The notes below the pieces were generated by a model. The model was given only the letters and a program-made list of their open reading frames with translations, was not told the DNA's origin and made no database searches. This document shows, piece after piece, positions 52,876-60,883 of a DNA stretch of 64,000 nucleotides. A program made the translations under genes and the position numbers. Each line of letters begins with the position of its first letter. Position 1 is the stretch's first letter. The DNA is taken from positions 372,001-436,000 of the forward strand of contig NZ_QASA01000001.1 of NCBI RefSeq assembly GCF_003340495.1. Reading direction: 5' to 3'. The DNA comes from Adhaeribacter pallidiroseus (GTDB taxonomy: Bacteria > Bacteroidota > Bacteroidia > Cytophagales > Hymenobacteraceae).

Positions 52876-53031
52876 AATTGTTGAAGAGTTAGATTGTTAA
52901 ATGGTTTGGTTGTAAAATAGTTTATAAAGTATTATTAGATTATCTAAATACCTTATCTGCTAGCCATTTAACCGTTCAACAATTCAGCAATCCAACCATT
53001 CAACAATCAAACAATTCAACAATCTAATAAA
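52876..53031. repeat. Inverted and tandem short repeats before lpxB
   Basis: AATTGTTGAA (52876-52885) and GTTAAATGG (52896-52904) pair in nested order with CCATTTAAC (52964-52972) and TTCAACAATT (52975-52984). TTCAACAAT also recurs at 52999-53007 and 53015-53023. This 160-bp stretch is low-complexity and fills almost the whole gap between queD and lpxB. It looks like a family of intergenic repeats. Confidence 0.6.
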
Positions 53032-54150
53032 TTGAAATATTATTTAATTGCGGGCGAGCGTTCCGGCGATTTACACGCTGCAAAGTTAATGCAGGAACTG
53101 CGGCAGCAAGATCCGGCAGCGGAATTTCGCGTTTGGGGTGGCGATCTGATGCAGGCCGCCGGTGGCGAATTAGTACGGCATTACCGCGAATTAGCTTTCA
53201 TGGGTTTTATAGAAGCAGCCAGCAATATTTTTAAAATTTCCCGTTTTTTGCGGGAGTGCAAAGCGGATATTTTAACTTATAACCCGAACGTGGTTATTTT
53301 GGTAGATTATGCCGGATTTAATTTACGCATTGCCCAGTTTGCCAAAGCGCAGGGATTAAAAGTTTATTATTACATTTCTCCTAAAATCTGGGCCTGGAAT
53401 CAAGGCCGCGTACACAAGATCAAAAAAATTGTGGACCGGATGTTTGTAATTATGCCGTTCGAAGAAGCATTTTACGGCCGGTTCGATTATAAAGTAGATT
53501 ATATCGGTAATCCCATTGCTGACATGGTCCGGGAACACCAGGCAGATCCTTATTTTTTTAAAAAAAATGATTTAGCTGATAAACCCATTATTGCGGTATT
53601 ACCCGGTAGCCGCAAACAAGAAATAGAATCGATTTTGTACATAATGCTGAGCGTATTGCCGGCTTTTCCGGAGTACCAGTTTGTGGTGGCCGCAGTGTCG
53701 AATTTAAACCCGGATTATTACCAGAATTTTAAAAGAGAAAACTTACGCGTGGTAACCGACCAAACCTACGATTTACTCGCGCATGCACAAGCCGCTCTGG
53801 TTACATCGGGTACTGCTACCCTCGAAACTGCTTTGTTCAACGTGCCCCAGGTAGTTTGTTATACCACTAGTGCTATTTCGTACTGGATTGGTAGAGCGGT
53901 AATTAAAGTTCCTTATATCTCCCTGGTAAATTTAATTGCCGGTAAACCCGTGGTAAAAGAATTAATTCAAAGCAAATTAACCGGTCCCAATCTAATTACG
54001 GAGTTAAAAAAAATTACGGAAGATGAAGCTGTGATTCAACAACAAAAAAAGGATTATCAGGAACTGCGTAATTTGTTAGGTGAAGCAAAATCCGCTGCCA
54101 AAGCTGCCCGGTTAATGGTCCAATACCTGCAATCAGACGCTAGCCAGTAG
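53032..54150 (+). CDS. lpxB: Lipid-A-disaccharide synthase
   Basis: A 372-residue glycosyltransferase that joins UDP-diacylglucosamine and lipid X in lipid A synthesis at the inner membrane. The N-terminus KYYLIAGERSGDLHAAKLMQEL is the LpxB signature (residues 2-23). NVVILVDYAGFNLRIAQFAK and YYISPKIWAWNQGRVHKIKK at about residues 85-135 are also diagnostic, and IAVLPGSRKQEIESIL and TSGTATLETALFNVPQVVCYTTS mark the nucleotide-sugar domain. It starts with TTG 53032. It converges with clpX across a long hairpin. Confidence 0.93.
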   Translation: MKYYLIAGERSGDLHAAKLMQELRQQDPAAEFRVWGGDLMQAAGGELVRHYRELAFMGFIEAASNIFKISRFLRECKADILTYNPNVVILVDYAGFNLRIAQFAKAQGLKVYYYISPKIWAWNQGRVHKIKKIVDRMFVIMPFEEAFYGRFDYKVDYIGNPIADMVREHQADPYFFKKNDLADKPIIAVLPGSRKQEIESILYIMLSVLPAFPEYQFVVAAVSNLNPDYYQNFKRENLRVVTDQTYDLLAHAQAALVTSGTATLETALFNVPQVVCYTTSAISYWIGRAVIKVPYISLVNLIAGKPVVKELIQSKLTGPNLITELKKITEDEAVIQQQKKDYQELRNLLGEAKSAAKAARLMVQYLQSDASQ

Positions 54151-54202
54151 ATGCTAGATAAGAGATATTAGACAAAAAATAGTAGACATTAAATCTCCCG
54201 AA

Positions 54203-54266
54203 AAAAATACTTAAAACAAGAGCGGCTTCTGATTATTCAGAAGCCGCTCTTGTTTTAAGTATTTTT
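54203..54266. terminator. 30-bp perfect-stem bidirectional terminator between lpxB and clpX
   Basis: Two 30-base arms (54203-54232 and 54237-54266), exact complements around the loop TTAT, begin AAAAATACTTAAAACAAGAG. The GC-rich middle is flanked by A- and T-tracts, so it can end both convergent transcripts. A further pair GATATTAGACAAA/TTTGTCTAATATC (54164-54176/54282-54294) encloses it. Confidence 0.85.
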
Positions 54267-54306
54267 AAAATTTTAATATACTTTGTCTAATATCCAACAT
54301 CTAATC

Positions 54307-55530
54307 TTACGCTACTTTCAACTGTTTTAAGGAAGATTTTTCGAACTGGTGGCGGGCGTATTCCAAGTCAATTACTAAATCGTGGGTGCCTTGCTGCGAA
54401 GGAAGTTCAAACATAGCCTCCGTCATAATGCCTTCGCAAATAGAACGTAGGCCCCGGGCTCCTAACTTATACTCGGCTGCTTTTTCTACAATGTAATTCA
54501 AGGCATCTTCGGCAAAAGTTAAATTAATGTTTTCCATCTCGAACAAGCGCTTGTATTGCTTAATAATCGAGTTTTTCGGCTCCGTTAGAATTAACCGCAA
54601 CGTAGATTTATCCAGCGGGTTTAAGTGCGTTAAAACGGGTAAACGCCCAATTAACTCCGGTATAAGGCCAAATGATTTTAAATCCTGTGCCGAAATATAG
54701 CGTAAGTAATTTTCAGTGTTTTCTACCGCATCGTCGGCTGATTTAGAAAAACCGATTGGTTTAGCGTTCATGCGGTTTTTAATTAACCGATCAATTCCCA
54801 CGAAAGCGCCGCCGCAAATAAATAAGATATTCTCAGTATTTACCGAAATCATTTTCTGTTCCGGATGTTTCCGGCCACCCTGCGGCGGCACGTTTACCGA
54901 AGTGCCTTCCAGTAATTTTAATAAAGCTTGCTGCACGCCTTCGCCGCTTACATCGCGGGTAATCGACGGATTGTCGCTTTTACGGGCAATTTTATCAATC
55001 TCATCGATGTACACAATGCCGCGCTCGGCTGCTTCTACGTTGTAATCGGCGGCTTGCAGTAGCCGGGTTAAAATACTTTCTACGTCTTCGCCTACGTAGC
55101 CGGCTTCGGTTAAAACAGTAGCATCCGCAATACAAAACGGAACCTGTAAAACCCCCGCCAGCATCCGGGCCAGAAAAGTTTTGCCCGTACCCGTTTCGCC
55201 CACCATAATAATGTTCGATTTTTCAATTACTACATCGTCGGTTTTAATGGTTTGCATTAAACGTTTGTAATGGTTGTAAACCGCCACCGACATTACTTTC
55301 TTCGCTTCATCCTGACCAACCACAAACTGGTCCAGGTACTCTTTCATTTCTTTGGGTTTAACCAAATTAAACTTAGGAGAACGGCTGCTGGAACGGATTT
55401 TATTTTCTTCGTTTAAGATTTGCTGGGCCTGGCCGATACACCGCTCGCAGATGTGGGCATTAATGCCCGAAATCATAATAGATACTTCTTTTTTTGTTTT
55501 GCCGCAGAAAGAGCACGTTACATCGGCCAT
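54307..55530 (-). CDS. clpX: ATP-dependent protease ATPase subunit ClpX
   Basis: A 407-residue AAA+ unfoldase that feeds ClpP. The N-terminal zinc finger is [26 protein letters not shown] (C-x2-C-x18-C-x2-C). Walker A is [16 protein letters not shown], the pore loop is in [12 protein letters not shown], Walker B is [11 protein letters not shown], and the sensor region is [13 protein letters not shown]. Length and domain order are normal. It lies apart from clpP, with an inverted mcrBC pair between, and so needs its own promoter; TACCTTTG lies at 55580-55573. Its usual place is directly after clpP. Confidence 0.95.
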   Translation of the reverse strand: MADVTCSFCGKTKKEVSIMISGINAHICERCIGQAQQILNEENKIRSSSRSPKFNLVKPKEMKEYLDQFVVGQDEAKKVMSVAVYNHYKRLMQTIKTDDVVIEKSNIIMVGETGTGKTFLARMLAGVLQVPFCIADATVLTEAGYVGEDVESILTRLLQAADYNVEAAERGIVYIDEIDKIARKSDNPSITRDVSGEGVQQALLKLLEGTSVNVPPQGGRKHPEQKMISVNTENILFICGGAFVGIDRLIKNRMNAKPIGFSKSADDAVENTENYLRYISAQDLKSFGLIPELIGRLPVLTHLNPLDKSTLRLILTEPKNSIIKQYKRLFEMENINLTFAEDALNYIVEKAAEYKLGARGLRSICEGIMTEAMFELPSQQGTHDLVIDLEYARHQFEKSSLKQLKVA

Positions 55531-55572
55531 ATAATTATTATTAGTAAAAAGTATTTTTAACGTAAAGTACTA

Positions 55573-55580
55573 CAAAGGTA
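55573..55580 (-). promoter_or_regulatory. Possible -7 box of clpX
   Basis: Minus-strand TACCTTTG fits TAnnTTTG and lies 43 bp upstream of the clpX start. No TTG is found at the expected distance upstream, so the promoter may be weak. Confidence 0.35.
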
Positions 55581-55810
55581 CTAAATAGAAATTTTACGGA
55601 TAAATATTTTTATTAACACGTTTTTAACATTTAAAATATTGCATGTTAGATATTTATGGATTTTTAGTAAGCAAGAAATCTTTTTTTGAATTTTTCTAAT
55701 TTTTAAACTTGTAAGTTTATATTTCGAAATGAAAAAAACTTGTTTAAATGCTATTCTTTTTTTCGGAACCTAACCTATTAACTTGTACGTTGTTAGGCTA
55801 ACCAAAGGAT

Positions 55811-57088
55811 ATGACCACTTTTAAACTAAAAAGTATTACCCGGGAGCATATTTTGCAGGCGATCAGCAATATTGATCACCAGCAGTTGCGCATGCGTGCT
55901 TCTACGGTGTACGATGTAGTGTATAAAGGCAAACGCTATCCTCCGCGCGAGTTACTGCGTTTAGCACACCAGTTAGCCAGTGGTACGGCTACTGAATGGG
56001 CTATTTCGGCAGGCACCGCAAGCAATACTTACCTGGAAAAATTAGGTTTTTCAGTGGTAACCAAGCAACCTTTATTTTTACCGCCCCCCGCTGATGAAAA
56101 AGAAATCACCGAAGTAAATGCCTCTGCGGAAATTGCCTTGGCCCTTAGTAATCCGGTACCGGCCGCGGGCTTAGCAGCCGAACCGGAAGTTGCTTATAAA
56201 ATTAAAAAAACAGCGTCTTACACCTTACCACAAGCTTTGCGGGAGTTGTTTTTGGCGGAGCTTCAATTGCAAAGCTTATTGGCGGTGCTGGAGCGCAAGA
56301 AGAACATTGTTTTGCATGGCCCGCCGGGTACCGGTAAATCTTTTTTAGCTAAACGCCTCGCTTTTTTAAAACAAGAAAACTTAAATCCGGATCGAATAGA
56401 AATAGTGCAATTTCATAGTAATTACGCCTATGATGATTTTATTCAGGGTTACCGCCCCGATAAAGAAGGAAAGTTTACCTTAACCAACGGCGTATTTTAT
56501 AATTTTTGCCAGCGGGCTGTAGCCGATTCAGAACAGGCTTATTTTTTTATAATTGAAGAAATTAACCGGGGCAATGTAAGTAGCATTTTTGGCGAAATGT
56601 TGTTTCTGCTGGAAGCCGATAAACGCGGCCCTGCCTTTGCAACCTCGCTCACTTATGGACAATCAATAAATGATCGGTTTTACATTCCGGAAAACGTTTT
56701 TGTGATTGGTACCATGAACACGGCCGACCGCTCGTTGGTATTACTGGATTATGCGTTGCGACGCCGTTTTGCTTTTTTTAAAATGGAACCCCAGTTTGGC
56801 GGTCGCTTTCAGGAATACTTGGCCAGCAAGAAAATAGCACCTGCTCTGGCGCAGCATATAGTTAAAAGTTTAAATCAGTTAAATGAGGTAATTAGCTCAG
56901 ATGGTGCGTTAGGTCCGGGCTTTATGATTGGGCATAGTTATTTTAGTAATCCACCGGAAGGAGCAGGAATAGATTGGTTTCAGGGTGTTGTGGAAAATGA
57001 AATAACTCCTTTGTTAGAAGAATATTGGTTTGATAACCCGAAACAAGTAGTGGCCCAACTTAAAAAACTACAGTTGCCCGCCGCATGA
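55811..57088 (+). CDS. mcrB: McrB-type AAA+ GTPase of a type IV restriction system
   Basis: A 425-residue motor subunit. Residues 1-85 (MTTFKLKSITREHILQAISN..., YDVVYKGKRYPPRELLRLAH) resemble the N-terminal DNA-contacting domain found in ScoMcrA-type proteins, a pattern-based guess. The AAA+ core starts at VLHGPPGTGKSFLAKRL (Walker A, about residue 172). It continues with FHSNYAYDDFIQGYRP, the McrB signature, and Walker B AYFFIIEEINRGNVSSIFGEMLFLLE. GTMNTADRSLVLLDYALRRRFAF contains NTAD, typical of GTP specificity. McrB uses GTP to translocate DNA with McrC. It overlaps the mcrC start by 4 bp. The pair lies inverted between clpP and clpX. Confidence 0.88.
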   Translation: MTTFKLKSITREHILQAISNIDHQQLRMRASTVYDVVYKGKRYPPRELLRLAHQLASGTATEWAISAGTASNTYLEKLGFSVVTKQPLFLPPPADEKEITEVNASAEIALALSNPVPAAGLAAEPEVAYKIKKTASYTLPQALRELFLAELQLQSLLAVLERKKNIVLHGPPGTGKSFLAKRLAFLKQENLNPDRIEIVQFHSNYAYDDFIQGYRPDKEGKFTLTNGVFYNFCQRAVADSEQAYFFIIEEINRGNVSSIFGEMLFLLEADKRGPAFATSLTYGQSINDRFYIPENVFVIGTMNTADRSLVLLDYALRRRFAFFKMEPQFGGRFQEYLASKKIAPALAQHIVKSLNQLNEVISSDGALGPGFMIGHSYFSNPPEGAGIDWFQGVVENEITPLLEEYWFDNPKQVVAQLKKLQLPAA

Positions 57089-58122
57089 TTATTCCCATCC
57101 AGAATATATACTACCTGCTGAGTTACGCCTGGAATAAGGCCGAGATTTCGCTGGAGTCGCCGGTAGTGGGGCAGGAAGCCGGGGAGAACGTAGTTAACCT
57201 TTTAGCCAGTATGTTACTGCCAGAAACCCGTAAGCTTATTAAGCAAGGTTTAGCAGCGGAATACATTACACAAACCCGTCAGATTAATGGCATTAAGGGT
57301 AAGTTATTGCTAAACGAAACTTTTCGTTTAAATCAAAAAGCTAAATCGGGCCAAGCTATTTGTATGGTGGAAGAACTTAGCCCGAATATTTTACCGAATC
57401 AAATTCTGAAAACTACTCTTCTACAGCTCCAGCACACTGTTGGATTAGTCCCAAACTTAAAAAAAGAAGTAGAAGTGCTCCTTTCTCAACTTGCACCGGT
57501 ACAAACTTTGGCGTTTAACTTTCAAATTTTAAAAAAAATGCCTGTGCCCCGGCATCAACAAGAGCGTTACCAGTTTATTTTAAATTGTTGCATTCTTATC
57601 CGGGAAAATTTATTGCCTGTTAGTGACGAACAAGAATTTGCTTTCAAATCTTTTCTGTCAGATAAAAAGCAAATGGCTGTTATTTTCGAAGCATTTGTTC
57701 GGAACTTCTATCGCTTAGAGCAATCCGTTTTTCAGGTAAGATCAGAAAAAATAAACTGGTTAGGGCAGGGTACCACCGAAGAAGCGCAAGATTTTCTTCC
57801 GGTAATGCTTACGGATATTTCTTTAGAATCGGCCGCTCGCAAAATAATTATTGATACTAAGTTTTACGGAAAAGCTTTGCTACCGCATTACCAGAACGAG
57901 AAACTGCACTCCAAACATCTGTATCAGTTGTTTACTTATTTGCACAATTCGCCTGTTAATTTAAAAGATCAGGCTTTAGAAGGAATGCTGTTGTACCCCG
58001 TAGTAAACAAAGTGTTAAATTTAGAATATACCTTAAGCGGTAAAAAGGTAAGAATCTGCACCATTAATCTTAATCAACCGTGGCCCGGTATTAAACAGGA
58101 TTTGCTGCAATTACTTTTTTAA
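57085..58122 (+). CDS. mcrC: McrC-type nuclease subunit
   Basis: A 345-residue partner of McrB that activates its GTPase and cleaves DNA containing modified cytosine. The N-terminal part has IPIQNIYYLLSYAWNKAE (residues 2-19), typical of McrC and plausibly involved in binding the McrB hexamer. The C-terminal PD-(D/E)xK domain includes DISLESAARKIIIDTKFYG at about residues 243-261, with Asp, Glu (in LES) and Lys of the IDTK motif, then HSKHLYQLFTYL. It starts with ATG inside the mcrB stop region. Modification and target site cannot be read from sequence. Confidence 0.87.
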   Translation: MIIPIQNIYYLLSYAWNKAEISLESPVVGQEAGENVVNLLASMLLPETRKLIKQGLAAEYITQTRQINGIKGKLLLNETFRLNQKAKSGQAICMVEELSPNILPNQILKTTLLQLQHTVGLVPNLKKEVEVLLSQLAPVQTLAFNFQILKKMPVPRHQQERYQFILNCCILIRENLLPVSDEQEFAFKSFLSDKKQMAVIFEAFVRNFYRLEQSVFQVRSEKINWLGQGTTEEAQDFLPVMLTDISLESAARKIIIDTKFYGKALLPHYQNEKLHSKHLYQLFTYLHNSPVNLKDQALEGMLLYPVVNKVLNLEYTLSGKKVRICTINLNQPWPGIKQDLLQLLF

Positions 58123-58190
58123 ATTTCTGTTTGTTCAAGCCTTTTAAAACTTCCACCTGGCAGCATCCTTACATTTGTCTCATTAAAAAA

Positions 58191-58220
58191 AGCTTACCCT
58201 AACGAGTGTTAAGGTAAGCT
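58191..58220 (-). terminator. Terminator after clpP
   Basis: AGCTTACCCTAAC (58191-58203) and GTTAAGGTAAGCT (58208-58220) pair at 12 of 13 positions around the loop GAGT. On the minus strand it is followed by TTTTTTTAATG. Confidence 0.85.
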
Positions 58221-58243
58221 CAAAAATTGGCAGATTTTAAAAA

Positions 58244-58945
58244 TTAAACTGTTGGGCGAATTAAAACTTCGTCGATTAAGCCGTATTCTTTGGCTTCGTC
58301 GGCGCGCAGCCAGTAGTCACGGTCGGAGTTGTCGTGTACTTCCTGGTAGGTTTTACCGCTGTGCGAAGCAATAATTTCGTACAATTCTTTTTTCAATTTT
58401 AAAATTTCGCGAGCGGTAATTTCAATATCCGAAGCCTGACCTTGGGTACCACCCATGGGTTGGTGAATCATTACGCGAGCGTGTGGTAAAGCCGAACGTT
58501 TGTTTTTAGCGCCACCGCACAATAATACCGCACCCATAGAAGCGGCTAAACCGGTACAAATGGTGGCAACATCGGGTTTTACGTACTGCATGGTATCGTA
58601 AATGCCTAAACCAGCGTACACCGATCCGCCGGGGCTATTGATATATAATAAAATATCTTTCTTCGAATCAGATGATTCTAAGAACAGCAATTGAGCCGTA
58701 ATAATGTTAGCGATAAAATCATCTACCTGGGTTCCCAGAAAAATAATACGGTCCATGATTAAACGCGAAAATACGTCAATTTCGCGAAAGTTAGTGGGGC
58801 GTTCCTCAATTACCGAGCGGGTCATGCTTTCGATGCGGTGCATATTCGTAGAATTTTCTACGTGGCTTAAATACTGATCTACGCCTAAACCGCTCAAACC
58901 TTGGCCTTTTACGGCAAATTTTCGGAATTCTTCTTTATTGTACAT
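58244..58945 (-). CDS. clpP: ATP-dependent Clp protease proteolytic subunit
   Basis: A 233-residue serine protease that forms the 14-mer barrel. The catalytic residues are Ser136 (GLAASMGAV), His161 (MIHQPMGG) and Asp210 (SDRDYWL). An N-terminal extension of about 40 residues ([21 protein letters not shown]) precedes the conserved start, as in other Bacteroidota. It lies after the trigger factor gene and before the mcrBC pair, with a terminator on its 3' side. It should work with ClpX, encoded beyond the insertion. Confidence 0.95.
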   Translation of the reverse strand: MYNKEEFRKFAVKGQGLSGLGVDQYLSHVENSTNMHRIESMTRSVIEERPTNFREIDVFSRLIMDRIIFLGTQVDDFIANIITAQLLFLESSDSKKDILLYINSPGGSVYAGLGIYDTMQYVKPDVATICTGLAASMGAVLLCGGAKNKRSALPHARVMIHQPMGGTQGQASDIEITAREILKLKKELYEIIASHSGKTYQEVHDNSDRDYWLRADEAKEYGLIDEVLIRPTV

Positions 58946-59029
58946 AGAGTGTGGTTCTTAAATGATGAATTATAAGTATTGGGTACTAATAACTTTTCCG
59001 GGTAAATTAACAGAAATCATGCAAAAATA

Positions 59030-59056
59030 AAAAAGTCCTTATTATAAGGACTTTTT
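59030..59056 (-). terminator. Terminator after trigger factor
   Basis: AAAAAGTCCTT (59030-59040) and AAGGACTTTTT (59046-59056) are exact complements around ATTAT; it lies 28 bp beyond the tig stop codon and before clpP. Confidence 0.75.
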
Positions 59057-59083
59057 AAGCTTTTTGTTTAAAGAAAAGTGTAT

Positions 59084-60414
59084 TTAGAACGATAAATTCC
59101 GGAACTCATCGGCGGTTACTGACTTTTCGACTACCGTTACTTTATCTTTTAATACGTCAAGCACTTTTTCTGCCAAAATGGCTTCGTATTCGTTAATGTA
59201 ATTTCTACCGTTATTCTGCTTCAGATAGTTGTCGATGTAACCGTTCATGGTTTCGGCCAATTCTTCTGAAATCTCCGGCATGTTAAATTGGGCGAACATT
59301 TTAGCTTTAGCGGCGTTTACCACTTCTTCGTTCGAAACTTTAATGTCGTTTTCTTCTACAATTTTATTCCGGATCATCGACCATTTCAGCTCATCTTTGT
59401 ATTGCTCAAAGTTTTGCTCAATCTGCTCCGGCGTTAACTTGCCTTGATTCGATACCGCTAACCATTTTTTAAAAAATTCTTCTGGCAGCGTAATGTTCGT
59501 TTCTTTAACTAGTTTTTCGACCAGTTTATTTTTTAAAACTTTGTCGGCTTCCTGCTGGTAGTTTTCGGCTAAAGTTTCGTGCAGCTTATTATTAAATTCT
59601 TCTTCAGTTGTAACCGTGTCTTTACCGAAGATTTTATCATACAATTCCTGATCAAATTCAGCAGTTGTAGTCCGGTTAATTTTTTCTACCGCGAATTCGA
59701 AATTACCTTTTAACTCGGCTGCCTCTGATTTTTTAACACCCGTTACGTGCGAGATGGCGCTAGCATCACTTTCAAAAACTTCCTGCAGGTCGAATGTAAT
59801 AACGTCACCGGCTTTCACACCGATAAACTGCTCCTGATTTTTTTGATTTTATTGATGGGCAGTAGGGTAGTAGTTTTAAATTCACCGTCTACCTGACGTA
59901 ACTCACCGGACAAATAATCAGTGGCTTCGGATGTTTCTGGGTTAGCGGTTTCGCCGTATTGCCGCTGCAGGTGCTCGTGTACCTGGTTAATGGTTTCCTC
60001 GTCTAGTTCAATTTTATAAGCATCCAGGGTTTCACCGTCGGTTAAGTTTAGCTCAAAATCCGGTAGAATACCTAATTCAAAATCAAACTCAAATTCTTTC
60101 TGATTTTCCCAATCAATGGCATTTTGCTTGGTTTCGTCCGGTAGCGGCTCGCCTAAAATCCGGATATTATTTTCTTTAATGTAGTCGTTTACTGATTTAG
60201 AAAGTAAACCGTTGATTTCTTCAGCCAGAATACTTTTGCCGTACATTTTACGGATCAGGCCCGCCGGAACTTTACCCGGGCGAAATCCTTTGATCTGAGC
60301 CTTTTTGGTGTATTCTTTAATTTTTTCGTCAACTTTAGGAGCATAATCTGCTTCCTGCAATACCACTTTTAAGTTAGCATTGGTTGTTTCGTTCTGATTT
60401 AAGGTAATGTTCAA
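59084..60414 (-). pseudogene. tig: Trigger factor, split by a frameshift
   Basis: A ribosome-associated chaperone and prolyl isomerase of about 443 residues, normal for the phylum, is coded in two frames. The first (60414-59815) starts MNITLNQNETTNANLKVVLQ and covers the ribosome-binding domain with GFRPGKVPAGLIRKMYG and the start of the PPIase. The second (59818-59084) holds the C-terminal substrate arms. They join at a run of seven A (minus strand; T at 59838-59844). Reading PINKIK followed by NQEQFIGVKAGD requires eight A or five. The gene is normally essential-like, so a consensus error is the simplest explanation, but a true frameshift or slippage is possible. Confidence 0.85.
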
Positions 60415-60456
60415 GGCTTACAAATTTAGGTTATTGGATAATGCATTAAAAATAAA

Positions 60457-60480
60457 CCCTCAACACGGGTATGTTGAGGG
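60457..60480 (-). terminator. Terminator after tRNA-Leu
   Basis: CCCTCAAC (60457-60464) pairs with GTTGAGGG (60473-60480) around an eight-base loop. On the minus strand it is followed by TTTATTTTTAATG, just upstream of the trigger factor start. Confidence 0.8.
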
Positions 60481-60489
60481 TGATGAAGT

Positions 60490-60570
60490 GCGGATGAAGG
60501 GACTCGAACCCCCATGCCTCGCAGCGCTAGATCCTAAGTCTAGTGCGTCTACCAATTTCGCCACATCCGC
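60490..60570 (-). tRNA. tRNA-Leu (TAG)
   Basis: A class II tRNA with a long variable arm. On the minus strand the acceptor starts GCGGATG and ends CATCCGC. The D arm contains GGCGAAATTGGTAGACGC, the anticodon arm is CTAGA-CTTAGGA-TCTAG with anticodon TAG, and the T arm is GGGGGTTCGAGTCCCTT. The CCA end is not encoded (GCA follows the acceptor). Confidence 0.95.
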
Positions 60571-60589
60571 AGGGCTTTCAATTGTGCTG

Positions 60590-60619
60590 CAAAGGTACTA
60601 AACCCAACACTAAAAGCAA
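60590..60619 (-). promoter_or_regulatory. Promoter of tRNA-Leu
   Basis: On the minus strand TTG (60619-60617), 19-base spacer, TACCTTTG (60597-60590), placing the start point shortly before the tRNA 5' end at 60570. It fits the phylum consensus. Confidence 0.7.
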
Positions 60620-60776
60620 ATGGCATTATAAATTTTTAAAAAATATTTTTACCTAATCAAAGTTTTATCTTTAATCAGTTGGATTGTAAATCTTACAAGT
60701 AAAAATTAATCGTATTAATAGAAAGTACTACTTGATAATGGTCGAGTTGAAAATAGGCACTATACAATAGTTAATT

Positions 60777-60805
60777 TTGTTTAATTTAATAGATAGTTAC
60801 ATTTG
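60777..60805 (+). promoter_or_regulatory. Promoter of the RelA/SpoT gene
   Basis: TTG (60777-60779), 18-base spacer, TACATTTG (60798-60805), 79 bp upstream of the start codon at 60884. It matches the Bacteroidota consensus. Confidence 0.65.
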
Positions 60806-60883
60806 GTATAAAATAATAAATAAAATACCTGGTGTTCCGGTTAGTAAGCGTTAACGTACTACTGAGAAACGCGTTTTTATAGA

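Larger units (their letters stand above)
60571..60883. other. Gap with divergent promoters of tRNA-Leu and relA
   Basis: 313 bp; apart from the two promoters listed separately there is AT-rich DNA without a gene or strong hairpin. Confidence 0.6.

Noticed and set aside
59084-60414. Two independent genes at the trigger factor locus
   Set aside because: The halves have the N- and C-terminal domains of one trigger factor and overlap by 4 bp in a homopolymer.
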